DNA of 64,000 bases from Oscillospiraceae bacterium (GCA_031271865.1 JAISUW010000055.1:1-64000), one strand, 5' to 3'. Counted from the stretch's first letter, positions 29,781 through 40,161 are shown. Notes: generated by a model from the letters alone, not told the origin. Numbers and translations are program-made.

Positions 29781-30799
29781 ACAAGCCCCCCTTTCGTCAG
29801 ATAGGCAGCTATCAGCTTTGCAGTCGCCTCGATGTCTTTCAAATCCGCGGTTTCCACAGGGGTATGCATATTCCGGATAGGGATGGAAAGAAGGGCTGTG
29901 CGCAAGCCGTCCCCGGCTGCTTGAATGCGTTCGGCATCTGTGCCGGTGCGGCCGGACATAATCTCCCGCGTATGGGGGAGGTCTAAGCTCTCCGCGAGGT
30001 AATCCAAGTAGCGGCTGAATTCGTCGTCCAATGCCGGGGAGAATCCGATTGCCGCCCCGGAGCCGAGCGGCAAAGTCTCCCGCCTGGTGAGTCCGGGAGC
30101 AAAACCGAATGTAACATCCACCGCGATGGCTTCCTCCGCCCCGGCGGTAAAAGCGGCAAAAGCGGCGGCGGTTGCCCCGGCTTGCGTACTTTCTTCCTGC
30201 ACGGAGAATTGCACCAGCACCGGTGGGTGCGGTTTACCTTGAATCCGATCCAATGCTGCCAGAATGGCAGTGACCCCCGCACGGTTATCTATGGCGGGTG
30301 CGGTCACCATACCCTCCCCAAGAGCCGCATAAGCCGTGCGGTAGAGTACACGGCTCCCCAAGGGGATCTGCGCTTCGGCGGTCTCTTTGGGCAGCCCGGT
30401 GTCGATGCGCAGCGCTTTGTGGGAGGGCGTGTCCTCTTTTCCACCGGAGAGATGCGGCGGCCGGTCTGTTATAACTCCGTAGTAGGTTTGCTTGCCGTAG
30501 ATTGTTACCTCTTGGCTTGCCAGAATGCGCACATCCCCGCCCTCAAAGGAAAGGAAGCCACTCTCCTCTATGCCCGTCACTACGAGGGCAACCTGATCCA
30601 GATGCGCCTCCAGCAGAACAGGTGCCGCTGAAGCCGAAGACCCTTCCCCCGGTATTGAACATAGTACTGAACCAAGTCGGTCAATTCTGACGGGACCATA
30701 TTTTTCCAACAAAGAAGCGGCAACATCCGCAACTTCCCGTTCGTTCCCGGTCGGACCCGGTGCAAGGCACAGAGTGCGGAGTGTTTCAGATAAGTTCAT
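29777..30799 (-). CDS. M42 family metallopeptidase, second tandem copy
   Basis: LAPGPTGNEREVADVA, LEAHLDQVALVV, PAIDNRAGVTAIL, FSVQEESTQAGA. Confidence 0.85.
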   Translation of the reverse strand: MNLSETLRTLCLAPGPTGNEREVADVAASLLEKYGPVRIDRLGSVLCSIPGEGSSASAAPVLLEAHLDQVALVVTGIEESGFLSFEGGDVRILASQEVTIYGKQTYYGVITDRPPHLSGGKEDTPSHKALRIDTGLPKETAEAQIPLGSRVLYRTAYAALGEGMVTAPAIDNRAGVTAILAALDRIQGKPHPPVLVQFSVQEESTQAGATAAAFAAFTAGAEEAIAVDVTFGFAPGLTRRETLPLGSGAAIGFSPALDDEFSRYLDYLAESLDLPHTREIMSGRTGTDAERIQAAGDGLRTALLSIPIRNMHTPVETADLKDIEATAKLIAAYLTKGGLV

Positions 30800-30811
30800 C
30801 TTATACCCTCA

Positions 30812-32200
30812 TTACAGCTTGACGACTTTCGCCCCTTGCGGTGTGTCCTCAATCCGATAGCCTTTGGCTTTCAGTTCGTCACGTATGGCATCGGCACGCG
30901 CCCAGTTCTTGGCTTTCCGCGCTTCTGCACGCTCTGCCAGCAGGGCGGAGAAGTCCTCTTCATCAGCCGCGGGCTTGTTGTAGAGCAAACCCAATACATC
31001 GGTCAATTCATTGAAGAGCCCAAGCGCAGCTTCCAGAGCCTCTTTGGAAGCGGATTCGCCGAGGAATTTGATATTGATGCAGCTGACCAAATCAAACACA
31101 GCGCCCAGCGCGGCGGCTGTATTGAGGTCATCCTCCATGCCCGCAATGAACTCCTCCTTGCGCTCGCCAAGGATGGCTTGCTGTTGGGGCGTTATGTCGC
31201 CGCTCGGCGCCCGCTGAATGGCAAACTCCAGATTTTCGCGGCAGGTGTAGAGCCGCTGGAGAGCGGATTTCGCCTGCGTGATTGCCTCCACGGAGTAGTT
31301 GAAGGGGGAACGGTAATGGGAGGAAATCAGCAGGAAGCGAATCGGTTCATAGCCGTAAGCCTCAGCCACGTCACGTACGGTGAAAAAGTTCCCGAGGGAT
31401 TTGCTCATTTTCACATGGTCCACGTTAATGAAACCGTTATGCATCCAATAGTGTGCAAAGGGAACACCATTGCAGCACTCGGATTGGGCAATCTCGTTTT
31501 CATGGTGCGGGAAGATAAGATCCGCCCCGCCGCCGTGAATGTCTATCGTATCCCCCAAGTGCTTCTTTGCCATAGCGGAGCATTCGATGTGCCAACCCGG
31601 GCGGCCTTTCCCCCAAGGTGAATCCCAGGATGGTTCACCGGGTTTGGCGGCCTTCCAGAGGGCAAAGTCCATGGGGTCTCGTTTCACTTCGCCGACCATA
31701 ATCCGCGCCCCGGCCTCCAAGTCTTCGAGCGGCTGGTGGGAGAGCTTGCCGTATTCCGGGAAAGCTTTTGGGGAGAAGTACACATCCCCGTCTGCTTCAT
31801 AGGCATAGCCCTTTTCCTCTAACGCAGACACCATGGCTATGATTTCGTCCATGGTCTCGGTAGCTTTCGGATGGACGGTAGCCGGCTTTACATTCAAGCC
31901 CTTGGCATCCGTCCAGTATTCGGCGATGTATTTCTCGGCGATTTCTGCGGAAGTGACACCTTCTTCGTTGGCGCGGCGTATGATTTTGTCATCCACATCC
32001 GTGAAATTCTGCACAAAGCGCACATTCCACCCGCGCCACTCCAGATAACGACGCAGTGTATCAAACACACACAGCGGGAGTGCGTTCCCAATGTGAATGA
32101 GATTGTATACGGTCGGGCCGCAGCCGTAGATTCGCGCCTCATTGGGCGTGAGGGGTACAAACTCCTCTTTCCGGCGTGTAAGCGTGTTGTAGATACGCAT
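30812..32200 (-). CDS. cysS: Cysteinyl-tRNA synthetase
   Basis: MRIYNTLTRRKEEFVPL...YGCGPTVYNLIHIGNA; KMSKSLGNFFT. Confidence 0.97.
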   Translation of the reverse strand: MRIYNTLTRRKEEFVPLTPNEARIYGCGPTVYNLIHIGNALPLCVFDTLRRYLEWRGWNVRFVQNFTDVDDKIIRRANEEGVTSAEIAEKYIAEYWTDAKGLNVKPATVHPKATETMDEIIAMVSALEEKGYAYEADGDVYFSPKAFPEYGKLSHQPLEDLEAGARIMVGEVKRDPMDFALWKAAKPGEPSWDSPWGKGRPGWHIECSAMAKKHLGDTIDIHGGGADLIFPHHENEIAQSECCNGVPFAHYWMHNGFINVDHVKMSKSLGNFFTVRDVAEAYGYEPIRFLLISSHYRSPFNYSVEAITQAKSALQRLYTCRENLEFAIQRAPSGDITPQQQAILGERKEEFIAGMEDDLNTAAALGAVFDLVSCINIKFLGESASKEALEAALGLFNELTDVLGLLYNKPAADEEDFSALLAERAEARKAKNWARADAIRDELKAKGYRIEDTPQGAKVVKL

Positions 32201-32276
32201 ATAGGCTACTCCTAAATATATAAATATCGCTTATGTAGGCTCTGTTGCGGTTGGACAAAAACGCAACACATTGTAT

Positions 32277-32305
32277 ACTATACCATATTCGGGGAGAAAA
32301 TGCAA
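32277..32305 (-). promoter_or_regulatory. cysS promoter
   Basis: Minus strand TTGCAT-17 bp-TATAGT. Confidence 0.7.
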
Positions 32306-32361
32306 GCCTTCTGCAAAAATAAAGCTGTAACTGTGTAATAAAATAATTCACAAATAACGAC

Positions 32362-32390
32362 TTGCATTTTCCATGTTTTTCTGCTACAAT
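32362..32390 (+). promoter_or_regulatory. ftsY promoter
   Basis: TTGCAT-17 bp-TACAAT. Confidence 0.7.
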
Positions 32391-32434
32391 AGGGCATGAT
32401 AGATTGGGAAAACAAATTGTGAGGTATACAGCCC

Positions 32435-33343
32435 ATGGGCTTCTTTGAACGCCTCTTCGGCGGGGCGAAAAAAACGCGCGACAAATTGGATACCGCAATT
32501 GATGCCGCTTTTATTGATGACCGCGAACCGGATGAGGAGTTTTATGATTCCTTAGAAGAAGCATTGATTCTCAGCGATACCGGTGTGGAAACGGCAATGG
32601 AGGTCGTGGCAGAACTGCGTAACCGCGCAAAGAAAAAGCGTTTCAAGACCGCCGGGGATGTGAAGCTGGCTCTTTCCGAGATTGTCGCGGAGAGACTCTC
32701 CGGGGAGGGCATGACGGATATGATAACCATGCCCGCGATTATCCTCGTCATCGGTGTCAACGGCGTGGGGAAAACAACCTCCATCGGAAAGCTGGCTTCT
32801 TATTATAAAGGGCAAGGGAAGAAAGTGATTCTCGGTGCAGCCGATACGTTCCGCGCCGCCGCGATTGAACAGCTCGAAATCTGGGCCGAGCGCGCCGGTG
32901 TGGAAATCGTCAAGCACCGCGAAGGCGCCGACCCCGCCGCGGTTATCTTCGATACTATCCAAGCCGGGAAAGCGCGGGGCGCCGATTTGATTATCTGCGA
33001 CACCGCGGGGCGTCTGCATAACAAGAAGCATCTCATGGAGGAACTCGGAAAAATCTATCGCGTCATAGACCGCGAACTCCCCTACGCTGACCGTGAAGTG
33101 CTCCTCGTCCTCGACGCCACTACAGGTCAGAACGCAGTGAACCAAGCCCGAGAGTTTATGTCCATCGCGGAGGTCAGCGGTATTATTCTTACCAAACTCG
33201 ATGGTACAGCCAAAGGCGGCGTGGTGCTGCAGATTAAAGATGCGCTCAAGATTCCAGTTAAGTTTATCGGCGTCGGTGAGAAAATCGACGATATGCAGCC
33301 TTTCGTGCCAAAGGACTTTGCGCGGGCTTTGTTCCGCGGTTGA
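32435..33343 (+). CDS. ftsY: Signal recognition particle receptor FtsY
   Basis: GVNGVGKTTSIGKLA, DTFRAAAIEQL, ICDTAGRLHNKKHLMEEL, TKLDGTAKGG. Confidence 0.96.
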   Translation: MGFFERLFGGAKKTRDKLDTAIDAAFIDDREPDEEFYDSLEEALILSDTGVETAMEVVAELRNRAKKKRFKTAGDVKLALSEIVAERLSGEGMTDMITMPAIILVIGVNGVGKTTSIGKLASYYKGQGKKVILGAADTFRAAAIEQLEIWAERAGVEIVKHREGADPAAVIFDTIQAGKARGADLIICDTAGRLHNKKHLMEELGKIYRVIDRELPYADREVLLVLDATTGQNAVNQAREFMSIAEVSGIILTKLDGTAKGGVVLQIKDALKIPVKFIGVGEKIDDMQPFVPKDFARALFRG

Positions 33344-33351
33344 TTCTTACC

Positions 33352-33370
33352 GGGGCGGCAGCGCCGCCCC
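33352..33370. repeat. Single intergenic 8-3-8 palindrome between ftsY and GH13 gene
   Basis: GGGGCGGC-AGC-GCCGCCCC. Confidence 0.85.
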
Positions 33371-33396
33371 TAAAAGAAATTCCGGGAGGAGTAAAA

Positions 33397-35064
33397 ATGG
33401 ACATAAGCACTTTACCTTGGTGGAAAACCGCAGCGTTTTATCAAATCTGGCCGCGCAGCTTCAAAGACGGAAACGGTGACGGCATCGGCGATTTGCAAGG
33501 TGTATTGGAGAAACTGGATTATATCAAAGACTTAGGCTGCGATGCCATTTGGTTTTCGCCGCTGTACCCTTCGCCGAATGCGGATTATGGCTATGACATT
33601 GCGGATTACAGGGATATTCACCCGGAATACGGTGATTTGGAACTGTTCAAACAGGTCATAGCTGCCTGCCGCGAACGCGGGATTAAAGTGGTGGTGGATT
33701 TGGTCGTCAACCACACCTCTGATGAGCATCCGTGGTTCAAGGCCTCCTTGGATCCGACTTCACCCTATAGGGAGTACTATTTTTGGCGGGAGGGACATGA
33801 GGACAAGCCGCCGAACAACTGGCTGTCTGTGTTTGAAGGAAAGGCATGGGAACTTGACCCGGATACGCAGACATGGTACCTCCATGTGTTCGCCAAGAAG
33901 CAGCCGGATCTGAATCATGAGAACCCGAAAGTGCGTGAGGAAGTTAAGGACATCATGCGCTTCTGGCTGGAGATGGGAGTCGATGGCTTCCGAGAGGATG
34001 TCATCACCTATATCGCCAAACGCGAGGGTTTGCCCAATGGTTTGCCCCTCCCTGTAGGTACGGGCATTGAACACTATACCGGTTTGCCGAAAGTCAAAGA
34101 GTACCTCAAGGAATACCGTGAGGGGGCACTTTTGCCCTATGATGCCTTTACCGTCGGTGAGGCTCCGATGATGACGCCGGAGAAAGCACTGGAGTATATT
34201 GACGAAACCGCCGGCAGCAAGACACTGGATTTGATGTTCCACTTTCAGCATATGGAAGCCGATTCCCTCCTGACCGATTGGGTGCCGCTGCCGTTCAACC
34301 TTATTAAGCTCAAGCGCGCGTTCAATGCTTGGCAGCAAAAAATGCGCGGCAAAGGCTGGAATGCACTGTATATCGAGAACCATGACCACCCGCGCATCAT
34401 CTCCCGATACGGCTCGGAAAAGTACCGTGTCGAGAGCGGCAAGACCTTGGCTGCTATGTATCTTCTGCAATCGGGTACACCCTTTATCTACCAGGGGCAG
34501 GAAATCGGCATGGTGAATACCGAGTTCGGCAGCGTGGATGAATCCAAGGACGTGCTGACATACAACAACTGGCGGATGGTGCAGAAAGTGCGCTTATCCG
34601 AACACAACTTCCTTAAAATCGCCAACCGGCGTTCCCGCGACCACGCCCGCACCCCCATGCAGTGGACAGCGGAGAAAAATGCAGGTTTTACCTCCGGCAC
34701 GCCTTGGTTTGCCGTCAATAAGAATTACCCCGAAATCAACGCCACCGCCGCCCTGCGTGATGAAAACTCTCTTTGGCATTGGTATCAGAAGCTCTTGGCT
34801 TACCGCAAAAACAATCCCCTTGTGCTGTTTGGTACGTATCTGGATTTGGCGCCGTTGGACCCGCACCGCTATATCTATGTGCGCGAATATGCCAACCAAA
34901 AGCTGCTTGTCATGCTGGCTTTCGGGGAGAAGCCGCTGAAGATGAAGCTCCCGGAGGGTTTTGGAAACGCCAAACTGCTTTTCTCCAATTATGCTGCACC
35001 GGAAACACCGGAGGACACCTACACCGCCCGCCCCTATGAGTGCCGCGTATACCAAGTCGGGTGA
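33397..35064 (+). CDS. GH13 alpha-glucosidase / oligo-1,6-glucosidase-like
   Basis: WWKTAAFYQIWPRSFKDGNGDGIGDLQGV, VVDLVVNHTSDEHPWF, GVDGFREDVI, IENHDHPR. Confidence 0.92.
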   Translation: MDISTLPWWKTAAFYQIWPRSFKDGNGDGIGDLQGVLEKLDYIKDLGCDAIWFSPLYPSPNADYGYDIADYRDIHPEYGDLELFKQVIAACRERGIKVVVDLVVNHTSDEHPWFKASLDPTSPYREYYFWREGHEDKPPNNWLSVFEGKAWELDPDTQTWYLHVFAKKQPDLNHENPKVREEVKDIMRFWLEMGVDGFREDVITYIAKREGLPNGLPLPVGTGIEHYTGLPKVKEYLKEYREGALLPYDAFTVGEAPMMTPEKALEYIDETAGSKTLDLMFHFQHMEADSLLTDWVPLPFNLIKLKRAFNAWQQKMRGKGWNALYIENHDHPRIISRYGSEKYRVESGKTLAAMYLLQSGTPFIYQGQEIGMVNTEFGSVDESKDVLTYNNWRMVQKVRLSEHNFLKIANRRSRDHARTPMQWTAEKNAGFTSGTPWFAVNKNYPEINATAALRDENSLWHWYQKLLAYRKNNPLVLFGTYLDLAPLDPHRYIYVREYANQKLLVMLAFGEKPLKMKLPEGFGNAKLLFSNYAAPETPEDTYTARPYECRVYQVG

Positions 35065-35099
35065 ATCAGCCCAAAAAACAACAAACTGCAAAATTTCCC

Positions 35100-35128
35100 T
35101 TGCGTTTTCCTTTGCTTTGTGTTACAAT
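35100..35128 (+). promoter_or_regulatory. Promoter for the GPH transporter gene
   Basis: TTGCGT-17 bp-TACAAT. Confidence 0.65.
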
Positions 35129-35215
35129 TGTAGGGCAGGGGTACGCAAGGGATGATTCTGTGCCGCAGTACCCCCGGCGGGTATTCCGCTGTATATGAAA
35201 AAAGGATGTGACTTC

Positions 35216-36805
35216 ATGGCTGAGCAAGAACCGGGTGTCATCAAAAAGCTGTTTACCGCAGAGGATAACTCAGCAGCAAAAATCGACAAGGAAAAGCTCG
35301 ACCGCCACGCAGCCCTCGCCACAAGAGTTTTCCACACACCTGTACTTACTCTCAAGGAGATGATGTTCCCGGCTGTCTCCGACTTCGCGAACCGTTTCAT
35401 CAGTGCCGTCAACTCGTACCAAAAGACTTACCTCGTTATGGTGTTCCGGCTTGATATGGTCTACGTCGCCGGCATCAGTGCACTCATTTCCATCTGGGAT
35501 GTCCTCAATGACCCGCTCATGGGCATTGTTTATGACCGAACCAGAACACGCTACGGCAAAGCGCGCCCTTATCTTTTGGCAACGCCCATCCCTTACTATG
35601 TGTCCTTGGCTCTGACCTATTTGGGAGCTATATTCTTCAATAATGCCAACACATCCGACCCGCGGAAAGTGCTGTATTTGTTTATTGTCATGTTCCTGCA
35701 GGAAACGTTCGCGACGATATACAACCTCCCAAAAGGCAACCTGCCGATTCTGATGACGCCGCACCCCAACGACCGGATTGTTATGGGGCTGATCAAAAAC
35801 TATGCGGACTTCATCGGCGGTCAGATTATGTACGCCACGTTCATTCCGTTCATGGACCTCAACAACCACGGCATCATCAATATCCCGATGTCCTACTTCT
35901 TTGCGTTCATGGCTGTTTTTGCCGCCACCATAGCCATTGTCGGGAATATCGGTTTGGCACTGGGGACAAGAGAGCGCATCATGCTCCAACCCAAGCCCGT
36001 GCACTTCACCAAATCCATGTTCTACATTCTCAAAAACAAGTATGCGCTTCGTAACTTTATCGCCAGCTTTGCTGTTTCGTGGTTTGAGAAAGGCGGCTAT
36101 GACTGGGACGTCGTCCGCCAGATGGATCTCTTCGGCGGATGGATTGGCACGACCATTACCGAAGGAATACCGACGATGACCGGGGAGTTTGCCTCCGCTG
36201 CCCTTGTTCCGCTTACCATGAAGATTTTCGGCGGCAATAAGCGCAACGGTCAGATTTTCTTCTTCTCCCTTGATTTTGTGCGTGCCCTTGCGCAGTATCT
36301 CCTCGGCGCGGCAGTCATCAATAAACGGCTCTTGTTCTGCATCGTATGGGGCGTCCTGAAACTGGTGAACTCCATGGACAACGCGCCTTCCCGCGTCATC
36401 GGTGATGAACTGAACCGCGAAATCGCCGACTATACGGAATACGTGACAGGCGAGCGTCCGGACGGAACCGCCGGCATCTTGACCGGGTTCATCACGCGCC
36501 TGACTGCCCCGCTGAAAGCCATCTTTACCGTCGCCGTGTTCAAATGGACAGGCTATAATGCTTCCTTGGGTATGGGTTCCTACCGCCAAGGCAACTTCAC
36601 GGTTTATAAACGGCTTTACTTCCTCGAAACATTCTCTTCTTGCCTGCCCGGTTTGGTGAGCATATTGCCTTGGTTCTTCTATGATTTGGTCGGCGAGAAG
36701 CGGGAAGCTATGTATGTTGCCCTCAACGAACGCCGCGCACTCCTCACGAAAGAACCGCCGGAAGAGCTTTCCATGATTGAAGCGACACTCGATGCCGAAC
36801 TGTAA
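35216..36805 (+). CDS. MFS / GPH-type (glycoside-pentoside-hexuronide) sugar transporter
   Basis: Polytopic; ISALISIWDVLNDPLMGIVYDRTRTRYGKARPYLL motif. Confidence 0.82.
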   Translation: MAEQEPGVIKKLFTAEDNSAAKIDKEKLDRHAALATRVFHTPVLTLKEMMFPAVSDFANRFISAVNSYQKTYLVMVFRLDMVYVAGISALISIWDVLNDPLMGIVYDRTRTRYGKARPYLLATPIPYYVSLALTYLGAIFFNNANTSDPRKVLYLFIVMFLQETFATIYNLPKGNLPILMTPHPNDRIVMGLIKNYADFIGGQIMYATFIPFMDLNNHGIINIPMSYFFAFMAVFAATIAIVGNIGLALGTRERIMLQPKPVHFTKSMFYILKNKYALRNFIASFAVSWFEKGGYDWDVVRQMDLFGGWIGTTITEGIPTMTGEFASAALVPLTMKIFGGNKRNGQIFFFSLDFVRALAQYLLGAAVINKRLLFCIVWGVLKLVNSMDNAPSRVIGDELNREIADYTEYVTGERPDGTAGILTGFITRLTAPLKAIFTVAVFKWTGYNASLGMGSYRQGNFTVYKRLYFLETFSSCLPGLVSILPWFFYDLVGEKREAMYVALNERRALLTKEPPEELSMIEATLDAEL

Positions 36806-36885
36806 AGAGAAAGCCGAACGCAGGATCCGATTATGCTTACTGTTCCTTGTTAATCATTCATTATTTTGAATCGGGAGTGAAACAA

Positions 36886-37845
36886 ATGGCTGATTGCCCA
36901 AACTGTAACTACCATCTGAAAATTACGGACTGGAAACCCAATTGCCCCAAATGCGGTGTCAATGTCCTCTATGCGGAATTCGAACCGCGCTTCTACTTAG
37001 ATGCCAAGAAAGCCGAGCTTTCTATCGCGAGTGTCCGCGTATGGGCCAAACAGCTCGTTGCAGGGCTGTGGGGCAACATATGGGCGAAACTGCGGATATG
37101 CCTCTGCTTCCTGCCCGCAGCCGCGCTGCTTCTCCCTGCCTTGACCGCGGAGATTGAGCTTCCCTATGGAGGGACAAGCTTTTCCGCAGGTCTGCTTGGG
37201 ATCGTCAACATCATCACCGGCGGCCAGCTGAACTTTCTGCTTGCCTTTAATGAATTTCCCATCCCCGGCAATGCGGTTACTTTCCTCTATGCTCTTTTGG
37301 GGCTGACGGTAGTTGCTGTTTTGCTTGCCGTGCTGACGCTGTTCGGTTCGCTGTTCTCTTTCACAAAGAGTAAGAGAGCATCTTGGACGGTCTTCGTATT
37401 CTGTTGCCTCGGCTTCCTTGCCTCGGCTGCGGCTTTTGGACTGTCTTTCTTTACCAACAAAGAGTTGCTTGCCGCCCCCGGTTTGATTTCCGTCCAACTG
37501 CAGTACGGTCCGATTCTTTGGGCGGCTATGTTCGGCGGCTTAGGCTTTATCCACTTCATGGCAGCGCACCAGGAACTTGAGCCTGTGTATAAAGAAGGCG
37601 ACTACGAGCGTAGCCGGATTTGGAAAGAGGTCAAGACCGGAAAAACCGACATTTACTCCCTGCCCTATCCTGTTGTAGAGACCGCCGAAACACGTGAACG
37701 CGAAGAAAAAATCAACGAAGAACTCATCGCCCTCGGCATCTCTCCTGCGCTTGCCGCTGAAGCCAAGGCAGAGGAAGCTCTCGCCGCCGCCGGCATAGAT
37801 CCCGACCATGCAGAAATCGCTAAGGAGGACACCGACAATGGCTGA
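36886..37845 (+). CDS. Zinc-ribbon polytopic membrane protein
   Basis: CPNCNYHLKITDWKPNCPKCG N-terminal ribbon followed by about four TM segments. Confidence 0.7.
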   Translation: MADCPNCNYHLKITDWKPNCPKCGVNVLYAEFEPRFYLDAKKAELSIASVRVWAKQLVAGLWGNIWAKLRICLCFLPAAALLLPALTAEIELPYGGTSFSAGLLGIVNIITGGQLNFLLAFNEFPIPGNAVTFLYALLGLTVVAVLLAVLTLFGSLFSFTKSKRASWTVFVFCCLGFLASAAAFGLSFFTNKELLAAPGLISVQLQYGPILWAAMFGGLGFIHFMAAHQELEPVYKEGDYERSRIWKEVKTGKTDIYSLPYPVVETAETREREEKINEELIALGISPALAAEAKAEEALAAAGIDPDHAEIAKEDTDNG

Positions 37846-39352
37846 CGAATTTAAAAACGACCCGATCAAAGAAACTGCCGAAGCCCAAGCCTCGGCAAAG
37901 CGAAGCCTCTCGGATATTTTGCAGGATGAAGCCAATGTCAAGCTCCGCAACCGCATATTCGGCGGCATTATCATTCTGCTTGTTGTCATTTTCTTCGGTG
38001 TCATGGTTTACGGTGTGAACAACCTCTTAGCCAATGAAGGGCAGCATCCGGTCGAAAGCGCTGTGGACGACAGCATATCCGCCTCCCCGCAGGATGCCGA
38101 GGCTGTTTTGACTTACCTGGAAGCAAAGGTCATTGAAGCCGGTGCGGCTACGCCCGCCATTGGCATTGAAACGAAATATGAACTCCGCGGCGAGGATGAC
38201 GCAGTGACTGTCTCGGGCGACAATGCCAACGTGCTGACCGAAACCGCAAAGCTTCTCCTCCCAAAAGCACTCGAGGAGGTTAACGGAAAGACCGGCAATG
38301 TTTCCGCCGATTACGGCGAGAATATTACCGGCTCCCTCTGGCGGTTGGACAGCCTCTCTCCCGCGGATATAGCCGCCGTCACCAATAACTTTACCTATTA
38401 CCAATGCACAGCTTGCAAGGAGACCTTTGACGAGGCTTTCACGGAGTGCCCCAAGTGCGCGGCAAAGAATACCTGCAATAAGCTCTACCGCGACAATTAT
38501 GATTTCAACGGTACCCTCAATGATACCCCGGATGTGCAGGCATTCTACAAGCCTTTGACTGCTTCTGATGTTGCTGCACTGCTCACCGGGCTGAACGGAT
38601 TTGAGGTATTGGATACCAAAGTCACTTATGCGAACCCTGCATTCTCCGCCGCCTCCGGGCGCACCAACGGCAGGCTCTATAACATCGTGTTTTCCCGTAA
38701 TGTGGACCTTACCTTGCAGTTGAAAGGCCAAGATGCCTATGCCGCTTTCGGAGAATTCACACTCAGTCTGAAGCTGATAAAAATCAATCGTTTCAACTTC
38801 ACGTGGCCGACCGTTAATCTTTCGGCGGAGATGGTCGTCGGCGCGAAAGAGAGTGTCCTGCTATCCGCGAGTATCAACGCCCCGGAAGGTACGATTGTAC
38901 ATTGGCGTTCCCTCACGCCGGAAATTGTGACCGTAGATGATGTGGGTTACATCCAAACCGGCGACACCTACGGCGATGGCACGGTGCAAGCCTACTATGA
39001 ACTGAACGGAGAAGAAATCTCCGCCGACTGCGTCATTCATGTCCGTGTCCCTGTAGAGGGCGTTGCCCTCAACCGCCGCCGCGAAAAACTGTCCGTCGGT
39101 GAGACTGCCCAACTCAAAGCGACTTTAGAGCCGGACAATGCAACCATAGCGGGCTGTCAGTGGTTCACGGACGACCCCTCCATTGCCACCGTTGACGGTA
39201 TTATCATCGAGCATGAGAAAGTCCTCGGCATCTTTGGCGGCAAGACGGAAAACATCGGTACCATAACCGCTGTTTCCCCGGGAACCGTTCGCATCTACTG
39301 CCTGACGGAAGACGGTGCTTGGCGATCCTCCTGCACAGTTACCGTGGAATAA
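37838..39352 (+). CDS. Membrane-anchored protein with internal zinc ribbon and C-terminal BIG2-like Ig domains
   Basis: TM near N-terminus; YQCTACKETFDEAFTECPKCAAKN; Ig-like VEGVALNRRREKLSVGETAQLKATLEPDNATIAGCQW. Confidence 0.7.
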   Translation: MADEFKNDPIKETAEAQASAKRSLSDILQDEANVKLRNRIFGGIIILLVVIFFGVMVYGVNNLLANEGQHPVESAVDDSISASPQDAEAVLTYLEAKVIEAGAATPAIGIETKYELRGEDDAVTVSGDNANVLTETAKLLLPKALEEVNGKTGNVSADYGENITGSLWRLDSLSPADIAAVTNNFTYYQCTACKETFDEAFTECPKCAAKNTCNKLYRDNYDFNGTLNDTPDVQAFYKPLTASDVAALLTGLNGFEVLDTKVTYANPAFSAASGRTNGRLYNIVFSRNVDLTLQLKGQDAYAAFGEFTLSLKLIKINRFNFTWPTVNLSAEMVVGAKESVLLSASINAPEGTIVHWRSLTPEIVTVDDVGYIQTGDTYGDGTVQAYYELNGEEISADCVIHVRVPVEGVALNRRREKLSVGETAQLKATLEPDNATIAGCQWFTDDPSIATVDGIIIEHEKVLGIFGGKTENIGTITAVSPGTVRIYCLTEDGAWRSSCTVTVE

Positions 39353-39395
39353 GCTACACCGCCGGCGGAGGACAACTTCCGCCGGTGCATTTTGT

Positions 39396-39410
39396 GTTAC
39401 CGATTGTAAC
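39396..39410. promoter_or_regulatory. GTTAC-N5-GTAAC dyad
   Basis: TGTTACCGATTGTAACA. Confidence 0.45.
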
Positions 39411-39438
39411 ATACTAAGCCTGAATGGAGGTGTTATTC

Positions 39439-40035
39439 ATGGGTGCCCCGCAATGTCAAGAGGAATACAGACCGTATACTTACTCCGAATACAAGACGTG
39501 GGGTGAGAACCGTCGTTGTGAACTCCTCGATGGCTATGTCTACAACTTTGCAAGCCCAACCCGTACGCACCAGAATCTGACGTTTATGTTCGGCAGGCGT
39601 ATAGCTGATTACCTTGATGACAAACCTTGTTAAGTATATATTGCGCCTTATGATGTGCGCCTCTTTCCCGCAAAGGACGAATCAGATAAAACCGTTGTGC
39701 AACCGGACATCTTTGTTGTTTGCGATACGGACAAACTCACCGAAAACAGCTGCGACGGTGCCCCGGATTTTATCGCCGAGATTCTTTCCCCTTCCACAGG
39801 CCGTAAAGACAGACTGCTGAAGATGAACTTGTACCTGGAGGCCGGTGTCCGGGAGTACTGGATCATATCGCCCGAATACTCTATTGTGGAAACTTATGTG
39901 CTTCAAGATGGGCACTATATCGCCGCCGGTAACTACACGACCGGCGACCATGCACTCATATCTATCTTCCCCGGTTTCTCCATAGACCTCAGCACCCTCT
40001 TCCCGCCGGAAGAGGAAGAAGCCGAAGCAACCTGA
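39439..40035 (+). pseudogene. Uma2 / DUF820-family endonuclease interrupted by an in-frame TAA (39631-39633)
   Basis: Same-frame ORFs 39424..39633 and 39655..40035; YRPYTYSEYKTWGENRRCELLDGYVYNFASPTRTHQ...DDKPC*VYIAPYDVRLF...VVQPDIFVVCD...DFIAEILSPSTGRKDRLLK. Confidence 0.8.
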
Positions 40036-40048
40036 AGGATAAGGATAA

Positions 40049-40080
40049 CCGGCGAGGAAAAACGCCTCGCCGGGATATTT
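40049..40080. terminator. Hairpin between convergent genes
   Basis: CCGGCGAGG-N7-CCTCGCCGG then ATATTTTTTG. Confidence 0.8.
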
Positions 40081-40133
40081 TTTGTTACCATTTGTTACAA
40101 TATAGTAGCAACCAACCGAATACAGGTTCCTTT

Positions 40134-40161
40134 CTTGCTTCTTACCTTATTCCTCTTGCTT
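40134..40161. repeat. CTTGCYT heptamer tract at the nadC 3' end
   Basis: cttgctt cttacct tattcct cttgctt. Confidence 0.6.

Noticed and set aside
35270-36589. 439-aa minus-strand ORF
   Set aside because: Antisense to the GPH transporter gene.
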